Source of the DNA: Clostridium sp. CAG:253
GTDB lineage: Bacteria > Bacillota > Clostridia > Lachnospirales > Lachnospiraceae
Direction: 5' to 3'
NCBI GenBank assembly: GCA_000436755.1
Contig: FR887331.1
Coordinates: 61,500 to 75,630 of the forward strand
DNA length: 14,131 bases
The notes beneath the pieces were generated by a model that was not told the origin of the DNA, did no database searches, and worked only from the letters and a program-made list of their open reading frames with translations. The position numbers and the translations under genes were made by a program. Shown piece by piece: positions 8,701 to 14,061 of the stretch (positions are counted from its first letter, which is position 1; each line of letters starts with the position of its first letter).

Positions 8701-9056
8701 GTAGAATTGTTTCTGTCATTACCCATTTCAATTTTTACATGAGTCATAAGCGGCTTGGAACCACCAAATAAATACTGCAGCATCTCAACATATTTTTCGG
8801 GATGCTCAGCCTTATAATCCATCAAAAGGTCAGATGTGGAATTGGCTGTCAAAAGACCAAATCCCTTATAAGTAAGACCGTTTTTATTCTCTTTATTGAT
8901 ATTATTTCCGTCAATTGTAATATCACTTACATTTTCAGCCGCCTGAACTGTCACTTTATCCATATTAATTTCTCCCAACGACAATGCTGATTTATCAGAA
9001 ATTGCCAGACCAAAGCATAACGCACCTGCAAGAATTTGTTTTATTCGTTTTCTCAT
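5787..9056 (-). CDS. Secreted GH59-like galactosidase with lectin, CBM-like and LRR modules
   Basis: A 1089-residue exported protein. Residues 1-28 look like a signal peptide. The catalytic part (about 60-420) resembles GH59 galactocerebrosidases/beta-galactosidases: KGFGLLTANSTSDLLMDY, HVKIEMGNDRNNSTGAE, INPNIKISILRWNTPKW, then NRNEAW with Glu201 as likely acid/base and EVWNSEN with Glu310 as likely nucleophile, the clan GH-A arrangement. A small beta domain follows (to about 545). Residues 580-805 look like a concanavalin-A-like lectin module, and 830-940 a beta-sandwich carbohydrate-binding-like module (STGTGASLTYTFKGTGVDVLG). Residues 995-1060 are BspA-type leucine-rich repeats (AFSKCQDLKKVTIGANITKI) with a lysine-rich end, perhaps for surface attachment; no LPXTG motif is seen. 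GGAGG is six bases before ATG. A divergent AraC regulator probably controls it. GH30 or another clan-A family is the main alternative. Confidence 0.7.
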   Translation of the reverse strand: MRKRIKQILAGALCFGLAISDKSALSLGEINMDKVTVQAAENVSDITIDGNNINKENKNGLTYKGFGLLTANSTSDLLMDYKAEHPEKYVEMLQYLFGGSKPLMTHVKIEMGNDRNNSTGAESCTMRTEDETANVKRNAGFQLAADAKKINPNIKISILRWNTPKWANTTEKQYKWYKNTIMAAYETYGYMVDYINPNRNEAWSDKTDTENVKKFAKWIQEENSDTIKDAKALDLYKKIKFIVSDEAEMIAKTAVNALYTDEEYKNAVAAIGWHYPYSVASKSRDGADILTKDDIIKIADEMDKEVWNSENQAVFSDSAFRPANNTTFKDDSGNVIADSSGLGGTGSALEMGNYIIKSFVESRRTHVIYQPVIGAFYQGGQYSSKELIGAKDPWSGYVRYDAGTAILSHLSKFAVTGWENEDNTAGIWRVIPQSSYCGEDDANGDRRVVNSTTGADSYMTLASPDKDEFSTLMINNSAKTKNYRISVKNMQLKDNQTLQCFETKAAGDGTFDSNYMSDKGDITADEQGYYNVMVSPFSVVTVSTLDQNKDELKSECKLPENSTDRTILDTDENGNGTVTDNEYLYADNFDYSDKKVSVIGTDGKLSDEKEDYIESRGGKTGAIARYTNVINGAFEAVKLADGNYVLRQQLDESVQGVGSAWNGSNAEVLIGDYRWMNYRANVDVQFEQTEAKSSSAVIAIRQTGGGAAIKDSSGYSFEIDKDGAWKLYRKKVTILEGTITDNSIFKQGFNQWNTLSLEGKENQITAYVNNKVVATYTDTNPVTSGRIALGGTYAAMDFDNLTVKKIENTAPYYEEFIDNMQQYELNDVTKSKLVFNDKWSHQCGQGMYVYDRTASYSTGTGASLTYTFKGTGVDVLGYMKANKCKIKVTVDGKVVETEAAVNQAEDSRTNYSLRNLKYGEHTVTFEVVSGQWCIDAIGICSATYEKDLKRGTKFDVSKVTYTVNDAKKKTVTYTKLNNKKTSAVVPKTVKYNGVSYKVAEVGTNAFSKCQDLKKVTIGANITKICKKAFYNRKKLTQITINSKLLRKIESNAISGISKKAVIKCPKARKADYKKMLKKSTGYKKTMIVK

Positions 9057-9108
9057 ACATTTCCTCCATTTTCTTATTTACTATAAATAAATCATGTGAT
9101 AATGCTAC

Positions 9109-9141
9109 GGATTGCTCATTGCCATATAATTATTGCAATCC
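9109..9141. promoter_or_regulatory. Inverted repeat, candidate operator between hydrolase and AraC genes
   Basis: GGATTGC (9109-9115) and GCAATCC (9135-9141) are a perfect 7-bp inverted repeat 19 bp apart; an extra ATTGC and ATTGCAAT lie inside. It is 53-85 bp upstream of the hydrolase start codon, a reasonable place for activator binding. No good sigma-A promoter was found for the hydrolase gene, in keeping with activator dependence. Confidence 0.4.
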
Positions 9142-9229
9142 CGCAGACACCTATGATTTTATTTTAACTCTTTCTATGTATTGTTCCATTAAACAAGGCG
9201 ACACTCTTTTGTCTTTTAGCGACTTTTTA

Positions 9230-9258
9230 TTGATATATTCTAAATAATAAGATATACT
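9230..9258 (+). promoter_or_regulatory. Probable sigma-A promoter of the AraC-family gene
   Basis: TTGATA (9230-9235), 17 bp, TATACT (9253-9258), followed by a leader of about 38 nt with AAGGAG before the ATG at 9303. Confidence 0.6.
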
Positions 9259-9302
9259 GTTTCCAAAACCTCAAAGAGCACTCAGATACAAAGGAGACAG
9301 AC

Positions 9303-10208
9303 ATGATTGCATTTCATTTTCCATTAAATACTTTACCAAAAATAATATACGCAAATGATATTGATAACAATTATGAATTTATACATTTCCAACGTCAGCC
9401 CATGGAATTTGTCCTGTTTTACATCGTAAAAGGCAATATGTATATAGAAGAAAATGGAAAAAAATATCATCTCACACAAGGCGACTATATTATTTTAGAC
9501 CCTAAAAGATGTCATAAAGGTTACAAAACATCAGCCGTCCATTATTTTTATATACATTTCACATGGGAAAATGCCACAGAAACAACGTTGACAGAAACAG
9601 AATACATGGAATTGGCAAAATCAAGCCGTACAAATGCCATGAATATATTTCAACGCCAGAATATACTGGAAAATCATTTAATTGTTCCCAAACATTTTAA
9701 ATCAGGCAGTTCCAATTATAAAAGTATTTACAGAATGTGCCGTGAAATGAAAAAATCATATCATGAAATGCTCGAATATTATCAATGTATTACCGCTGCA
9801 AAACTGATAGAATTACTTGGGGAGATAACGAGATTATGTGATGATTCCTTCCTCTCAGCAAAACGTGAATTTGAAAATCAGAACATGACAAATCTATTAG
9901 AATATTTAAAAGAAAATTACAAAGAAAAAATTACCGGCAGAGACATTGAGAATGCCCTGCACAGTAATTTTGATTATCTTAACCGACGTTTTAAAAAATA
10001 TACCGGTATGACGATTTTTCAGTATTTAAATGAATTCCGCATTCTCTGCTCACAGGAAATGCTGCGTTCAAGCCATATCACACTGCGTGAAATTGCTTTA
10101 GAAAACGGATTTGTAAACGAATTTTATTTTTCCCGTGTATTCAAAAAAATTACCGGAAATACACCTACCGATTACAGGTTATCTTTTTTAGATTTCCCTG
10201 ATAAATAA
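9303..10208 (+). CDS. AraC-family transcriptional regulator with cupin sensor domain
   Basis: A 301-residue regulator. Residues 20-90 form an AraC-type cupin sensor (FVLFYIVKGNMYIEENGKKYHLTQGDYIILDP, with a His-rich strand after it) likely to bind a sugar. Residues about 195-295 are the two-helix-turn-helix AraC DNA-binding domain: a first HTH around ITGRDIENALHSNFDYLNRRFKK, and the conserved second HTH and tail SHITLREIALENGFVNEFYFSRVFKKITGNTPTDYR. AAGGAG precedes the ATG by seven bases. It is divergent from the GH59-like gene and faces no other obvious target, so it probably activates that gene in response to a released sugar. Its 3' end is only 8 bp from the convergent YcxB-like gene, with no clear terminator between them. 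Confidence 0.93.
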   Translation: MIAFHFPLNTLPKIIYANDIDNNYEFIHFQRQPMEFVLFYIVKGNMYIEENGKKYHLTQGDYIILDPKRCHKGYKTSAVHYFYIHFTWENATETTLTETEYMELAKSSRTNAMNIFQRQNILENHLIVPKHFKSGSSNYKSIYRMCREMKKSYHEMLEYYQCITAAKLIELLGEITRLCDDSFLSAKREFENQNMTNLLEYLKENYKEKITGRDIENALHSNFDYLNRRFKKYTGMTIFQYLNEFRILCSQEMLRSSHITLREIALENGFVNEFYFSRVFKKITGNTPTDYRLSFLDFPDK

Positions 10209-10216
10209 TCAGTACA

Positions 10217-10759
10217 CTAGCAGCATTTCAAGCCGTTTTTCCTGCATGCATTATAAAAAACATACAATTCTGTCTCTTCAAAATCCAAATGCTTATCATA
10301 CTCCTGTTCTGTCGTCTCAAACTCAAGACTTGTTCTGCCGTGGCATTTTATCTTCATCCTGTAACAGCCTTTTTCAGTATGTATACGGTCAATCACCATT
10401 ATCTTGCTGACCTCAACAATATCATTATACTTTACAATGCTCTTCTTTCCTTTAATACATATTTCCATAGAGGTATCCAGAAAATGTATTGTCATCTGCA
10501 TAACACCATTCGTTCGCCTATCTACAATATAATAGTAAATGCATACCACCAAAAGAGCAATTATAAAAGCAGCCTCAGGCAGATACTCTTCAACATAATA
10601 ATTTTGAATATTAAACATTTTCTGGGTAACTGCATAAATTGAAAACTGTGCAGCAAAGCATGCAATAAATAAAATTACAACATGAGTTCCTCTTAGTTTT
10701 GTATGAAAAATACTGTTATTTACCGTCACGCGGTATTCATTTTCGGCTGTTTTATCCAT
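10217..10759 (-). CDS. Two-TM protein with YcxB-like C-terminal domain, unknown function
   Basis: A 180-residue membrane protein of unknown function. Two hydrophobic segments are visible, about 25-47 (HVVILFIACFAAQFSIYAVT) and 61-79 (PEAAFIIALLVVCIYYYIV), with a short extracellular loop. The cytosolic part (about 88-180) is rich in beta strands and resembles YcxB-type (PH-like) domains: TIHFLDTSMEICIKG, then KYNDIVEVSKIMV, then an acidic helix near the end. It finishes in KCC. Its ATG overlaps the stop of the BASS transporter gene by 8 bp (ATGGATAA), with AAAGGA inside that gene as ribosome binding site, so translation is probably coupled. That implies the two proteins are made together and may work together, and both would be under the T-box. 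The family assignment is tentative. Confidence 0.7.
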   Translation of the reverse strand: MDKTAENEYRVTVNNSIFHTKLRGTHVVILFIACFAAQFSIYAVTQKMFNIQNYYVEEYLPEAAFIIALLVVCIYYYIVDRRTNGVMQMTIHFLDTSMEICIKGKKSIVKYNDIVEVSKIMVIDRIHTEKGCYRMKIKCHGRTSLEFETTEQEYDKHLDFEETELYVFYNACRKNGLKCC

Positions 10760-11756
10760 TATTTTTTTCCTTTAATTTATCTTTCAGCGCAAATGCTCCA
10801 GCAAGCAATGTTCCTGAAATAGAATGCCATGTACATGATACTGCACATATTATAGCAGATTCAGGTGTTGATGCAAACTGTGCTGTTGTAGTGGCAAGAT
10901 TTGTGGCAAGTCCCGCATTCTGCATACCGACCTCAATAGAGATTGTTCTTTTCTTTGCTGTATTCATTCCGACAAGCTTACCTGCACCATATCCAAGCAA
11001 ATAGCCAAGTCCGTTATGTAAGAGAACTGCCACAAAGATTACAACACCTGATTCAAAGAATTTAGAACCCTGTGACGAAACAACTCCTCCAACAACACAT
11101 GCAAGACCGAGAACTGCTATTCCCGGCATAATCTTTTGTAACTCAACAAATGTTTTCTTTTTACCAAACAAGTAGTTGAGCAAAAATCCAAGTGCAACCG
11201 GAAGAATTACTGTCTCTACAATAGACACGAACATAGGCAATGCCTTAATTGAGATATGTGTTCCGCTTGCAAGGAAAGATACTAAAAGCGGTGTCATAAA
11301 CGGAGAAAGGATTGTTGATACAGTTGTCATGCCGACTGAAAATGCAACGTCTCCGCCGCAAAGGTAAGACATAATATTTGATGATACACCTCCCGGACAG
11401 CATCCTACAAGAATAAGACCAAGTCCTATCGCATCTGAAAGTCCGAGTACCTTTGTTATTCCTAATGCAAGAAACGGCATTATAAGATACTGTGCAATTG
11501 CACCGACACATATATCAAACGGTCTTTTTGCCAATATTTTAAAATCCTGTGCAGTCAGTGTAAGACCCATACTAAACATAATAATTCCAATAATTATCGA
11601 CTGAGTTGTAAATTTATTTGCTGCAAAATCTACAAACAACTTATAATTTACCCAAGACATAATGCCTGGTACAAAGAATGTTATAACAGCGATTGCTATT
11701 ACAACAATTGAAGTGTAATCTGATAAAAATTTGCTAGTCTTTTGTAATACTTTCAT
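10752..11756 (-). CDS. Bile acid:sodium symporter (BASS) family transporter
   Basis: A 334-residue inner-membrane protein with about nine or ten transmembrane helices. BASS family signatures are present: FSMGLTLTAQDF (61-72), GCCPGGVSSNIMSYL (118-132) in the first crossover region and EVGMQNAGLA (275-284) in the second. Known members import bile acids, ketopantoate/pantoate (PanS) or, in plant plastids, pyruvate and methionine-derived 2-oxo acids, usually with sodium. The start is clear: AAGGAGG six bases before ATG. The gene is preceded by a T-box riboswitch (11783-12079) and followed by an overlapping YcxB-like gene. Since the T-box most likely reads tRNA-Ile, I infer the substrate is linked to isoleucine or branched-chain metabolism, for instance 3-methyl-2-oxopentanoate. 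Bile acid transport is possible but would not explain the T-box. Confidence 0.9.
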   Translation of the reverse strand: MKVLQKTSKFLSDYTSIVVIAIAVITFFVPGIMSWVNYKLFVDFAANKFTTQSIIIGIIMFSMGLTLTAQDFKILAKRPFDICVGAIAQYLIMPFLALGITKVLGLSDAIGLGLILVGCCPGGVSSNIMSYLCGGDVAFSVGMTTVSTILSPFMTPLLVSFLASGTHISIKALPMFVSIVETVILPVALGFLLNYLFGKKKTFVELQKIMPGIAVLGLACVVGGVVSSQGSKFFESGVVIFVAVLLHNGLGYLLGYGAGKLVGMNTAKKRTISIEVGMQNAGLATNLATTTAQFASTPESAIICAVSCTWHSISGTLLAGAFALKDKLKEKNNG

Positions 11757-11782
11757 TTTGTTCCTCCTTGTATATGTCCACT

Positions 11783-11822
11783 AAAAAAGTCCCTTCTTCA
11801 GTCATCTGACTAAAAAAGGGAC
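11783..11822 (-). terminator. T-box-controlled intrinsic terminator
   Basis: On the minus strand a left arm at 11808-11822 (starting GTCCCTT) and a right arm at 11789-11803 (ending AAGGGAC) pair at all 15 positions, two as wobbles, around the loop AGAT, followed by six T. The left arm starts just after the T-box antiterminator, as expected for mutually exclusive structures. Confidence 0.93.
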
Positions 11823-12079
11823 GAATATCATCCGCGTTACCACCCTAATTTTGTAGTAATAAACTACAACTCTCAAGCATACCAGCATATGCCATCCATA
11901 TAACGGTGGATACCGGCGAGGTCTACAAACTTCTATAAAGCTTTCAACCCGCTTCTCAAAGATGATATCCTAATCTGGTCATTACCTGTTTACACCGGCC
12001 ACAGGCTCTCTGTAAATAAATCCACATCAGGCTTTGTTCTCATCAACGAATTTCGGTGAACATATTTTGTTTTATTTAC
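11783..12079 (-). ncRNA. T-box riboswitch, probable tRNA-Ile specificity, controlling the BASS operon
   Basis: A complete T-box leader on the minus strand. The hallmark T-box sequence AGGGTGGTAACGCG lies at 11833-11846. Stem I holds the AGAGAG box followed by a GGTGTAAACAGG apical strand (about 11985-12012). Best reading of the specifier is ATC at 11964-11966, followed by A and by a strand that can pair with the 5' side of stem I; a competing reading is ATT at 11971-11973, also isoleucine. The antiterminator bulge is TGGT, whose T would pair with discriminator A73, as in tRNA-Ile, and argues against GAT (Asp, G73). The 3' end is an intrinsic terminator. Uncharged tRNA would stabilise the antiterminator and allow transcription of the transporter. 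Confidence 0.95.
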
Positions 12080-12085
12080 TAATGT

Positions 12086-12113
12086 ATTATAATACTCAGC
12101 AATTATATGTCAA
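12086..12113 (-). promoter_or_regulatory. Sigma-A promoter of the T-box leader
   Basis: On the minus strand TTGACA (12108-12113), 16 bp, TATAAT (12086-12091). Both hexamers are perfect; the spacer is one base shorter than ideal. Transcription would begin near 12079, at the head of the T-box leader. Confidence 0.8.
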
Positions 12114-12334
12114 GACTTTTTTTGAATGAATTATTTTCGCTGTGGCACTTTAACGCAGAGATTGATGTGTACAAACCACTCAAGTATTTACCCATACTTC
12201 CATTCAGGTATGCTCAGACAATCACAATATCCTTTACTGTCTAAATCTAACTTCTCATGAAATATAAGTCTGTACAAAATTTTATTCTTCCTGCGAAAAC
12301 TGCTGCTGTTCCTTTATCTTCTCTGCTGCCGAAA
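12114..12334. other. Gene-poor stretch downstream of the receiver remnant
   Basis: No supported gene, terminator or RNA. Part of the minus strand near 12282-12341 reads as a short polar, glutamine-rich frame (ISAAEKIKEQQQ) in a different frame from the receiver remnant; it may be a decayed piece of the same kinase or chance. Confidence 0.4.
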
Positions 12335-12637
12335 TCAGATTAAATTTTCATGAATCGCACTAATAATCTTATCAATCTCCAATGGCTTTGCCAGATTTGC
12401 ATTCATTCCTGCTATGATACACCTCTCTGCATCTTCCTTAAACGCATTTGCTGTCATTGCTATAATAGGAATTGTCTTTGCATCAGGACGCTCCATTGCC
12501 CGTATTTTTTTAGAAGCAGTCAGACCATCCATCACAGGCATCATGATATCCATGAGAATTACATCAAAGGTTTCCTGTACATTATTTGAATAGATTTCGC
12601 TGTCGCGAAATCTATTCAAATAAATAATTTCCGGCAA
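12335..12637 (-). pseudogene. Truncated response-regulator receiver domain (hybrid kinase remnant)
   Basis: The reading frame encodes the C-terminal two thirds of a CheY-like receiver domain: FDVILMDIMMPVMDGLTASKKIR with phospho-acceptor Asp30, PIIAMTANAF with Thr62, and LAKPLEIDKI with Lys84. The style (MDIMMPVMDGL, DAERCIIAGMNANLAKP) is that of receivers at the end of hybrid sensor kinases. The first beta strand and helix, with the acidic Asp/Glu pair needed to bind magnesium, are missing. Recognisable similarity begins at about base 12600; upstream codons belong to a palindrome, and the only start is a TTG without a ribosome binding site. No kinase is nearby. It is most likely a deletion remnant with no function, though a minimal expressed fragment cannot be excluded. 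Confidence 0.75.
12582..12623. repeat. Perfect palindrome with 19-bp arms at the receiver break point
   Basis: The arm at 12582-12600 (TTATTTGAATAGATTTCGC) and the arm at 12605-12623 are exact reverse complements around the 4-nt loop TGTC. One arm is the authentic coding start of the remaining receiver fragment (codons for EIYSN and neighbours), so the other looks like an inverted copy made during rearrangement. No T-tract follows on either side. Confidence 0.9.
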
Positions 12638-12667
12638 AAATAATACCTGATAATGCTAAAGCAAAGC

Positions 12668-13519
12668 CTAATCCAATTCAAGGGAGTCTGAAATATAAAA
12701 ATAATACCCATGTTTTTTGCAATATTTTTCTATTTTACGAGTTAATTTCCGGCTGGTTGTGTATTCCAACAAATACACTTCAACACCATCTGCTTTGCAT
12801 GCTTTAAGATATTTGCAGAAATAATCTCTCTCCTGCTTTTTCTGCTCACTGAATGTTCCTTTATCAAAATCAATACAACTCCATACAGTCTCCTGATTTA
12901 TGCCTGTCATAATATTATTAATTGTACCATAATGTTCCTTATATTTCATGACGTAAGTATCTCCACCATTGATAATGACTTTTTTCCCAAATGTCATGAT
13001 ATTTTTCAAAATCACTGTAAGTCCATCAAAAATGCTCTTTCGTGGAGCATAATAATATACGTCACAATTATCAATAAAAAAACCATCAATACCTTTTTTA
13101 TATAGTCCCCGTGCCAGTTTTGTCATAAATTTCTGCCAATTCGGACTGGCTACATTCACCCATTGTTCCTCATCCCAATGCTCATACTTACCAATTGCCA
13201 GTTTCTTATAAGTTGTATAATATTTTCTAAAATTCTCAATAGATCCAATATTCAGATATGTATATACCTTTGTTCCATTTTTATGAAGTGATTCAATATC
13301 CCTTTTTTTAAAATATTGTGCGTCAATCACAACCGTTTTATATTTTTTTATCTGCTCCATTGCTGAGGAATCTGCGCTCAAAAAGACACCATACTCCTTT
13401 TTCGCCAACGTCTTTGTCTTATAAGCTTTTGCTAAGAAACCCATCATAGTAAAAAGCAGAACAAATACTAAAAACAAAACTACTGTTCTTTTGATTTTTT
13501 TCTGTAAAATATTTAACAT
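12668..13519 (-). CDS. Membrane-anchored GH114-like (polygalactosaminidase-type) TIM-barrel protein
   Basis: A 283-residue protein with one N-terminal hydrophobic segment (about 12-30, VVLFLVFVLLFTMMGFLA), a signal anchor or signal peptide. The rest matches the GH114 / TM1410-like glycosidase fold: VVIDAQYF (Asp66), VYTYLNIGSIENFRKYY (85-101), GIDGFFIDNCDVY (143-155, Asp150 and Asp153), KKVIINGGDTYV (179-190), NQETVW (Glu210) and VYLLEYTTS (Glu252). Relatives include endo-alpha-1,4-polygalactosaminidases that cut galactosamine-rich exopolysaccharides, and many uncharacterised cell-surface homologues. It lies 15 bp after the GNAT gene on the same strand. Oddity: AAGGGG abuts the ATG directly, too close to work well; codon 4 is ATT, nine bases further, so initiation may be inefficient or misplaced. 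Confidence 0.8.
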   Translation of the reverse strand: MLNILQKKIKRTVVLFLVFVLLFTMMGFLAKAYKTKTLAKKEYGVFLSADSSAMEQIKKYKTVVIDAQYFKKRDIESLHKNGTKVYTYLNIGSIENFRKYYTTYKKLAIGKYEHWDEEQWVNVASPNWQKFMTKLARGLYKKGIDGFFIDNCDVYYYAPRKSIFDGLTVILKNIMTFGKKVIINGGDTYVMKYKEHYGTINNIMTGINQETVWSCIDFDKGTFSEQKKQERDYFCKYLKACKADGVEVYLLEYTTSRKLTRKIEKYCKKHGYYFYISDSLELD

Positions 13520-13534
13520 CCCCTTGTATCATTT

Positions 13535-13993
13535 TTATTTGCAGCTGTAAATAAAATATTTTCTTCCATGCTCTTGTACAGCACCGATTTTATTATAAAA
13601 ACAAATTGACGGTATATTCCATTCAAGACAATTCCATTCTATTTTTGAGTACCCCTCCTGCCTGACAAATTCTTTTATTTTTGAAAAAAACTCTGTTCCC
13701 AATCCACAGTTACGGTATTTTTCATCCAAAAACAAATCTTCCAAATGAACTCCTGCCTCCCCGGCAAACGAGCCGAATACCGGATAATAAATAACGTATC
13801 CTATTATCTCATTATTGTATTCAGCGAGCAATACTGTCGCTACTTTCTTTTCAAAAATCCAATAATACAAATCTTCTTTTGAAGCCGTCATGTCCTGAGG
13901 TCTTTTCTCATAAACTGCCAAACCTTTTATCATATTTTGTATCTCTGATATATCTTTTTCAGTTGCTTTTCTTACATTAAATTTTTCATTCAT
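13535..13993 (-). CDS. GNAT-family N-acetyltransferase, SSAT-like
   Basis: A 152-residue acetyl-CoA-dependent N-acetyltransferase. The order of motifs follows the spermidine/spermine (diamine) acetyltransferase group: VRKATEKDISEIQNMIKGLAVYEK (7-30), HLEDLFLDEKYRNCGLGTEFF (83-103) with the acetyl-CoA pyrophosphate-binding R-x-x-G-x-G at 94-99, and KIEWNCLEWNIPSICFYNKIGA (117-138) with the SSAT-like W-N-x-P-x-I-x-F-Y element. It would act in the cytosol on a polyamine or other small amine; the true substrate is unknown. ATG at 13993 has GGGGAA about ten bases upstream. It is followed at 15 bp by the GH114-like gene, so the two are probably cotranscribed. Confidence 0.9.
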   Translation of the reverse strand: MNEKFNVRKATEKDISEIQNMIKGLAVYEKRPQDMTASKEDLYYWIFEKKVATVLLAEYNNEIIGYVIYYPVFGSFAGEAGVHLEDLFLDEKYRNCGLGTEFFSKIKEFVRQEGYSKIEWNCLEWNIPSICFYNKIGAVQEHGRKYFIYSCK

Positions 13994-14061
13994 TCTTTAT
14001 CTGTTCCCCTTTGCATTCCACCATACAACACTTTTACTCTTATAACTTATTCTGCCAAATG

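Noticed and set aside
11245..11511. Minus-strand 88-codon Cys/Arg-rich frame
   Set aside because: Out-of-frame shadow inside the BASS transporter gene.
11850..12060. The many short inverted repeats here as a possible CRISPR or IS end
   Set aside because: They are fully explained as stems of the T-box leader; there are no regular direct repeats with spacers.
12282..12341. Short frame reading ISAAEKIKEQQQ downstream of the receiver remnant
   Set aside because: Could be a kinase linker fragment but is too short and low in complexity to support a call.
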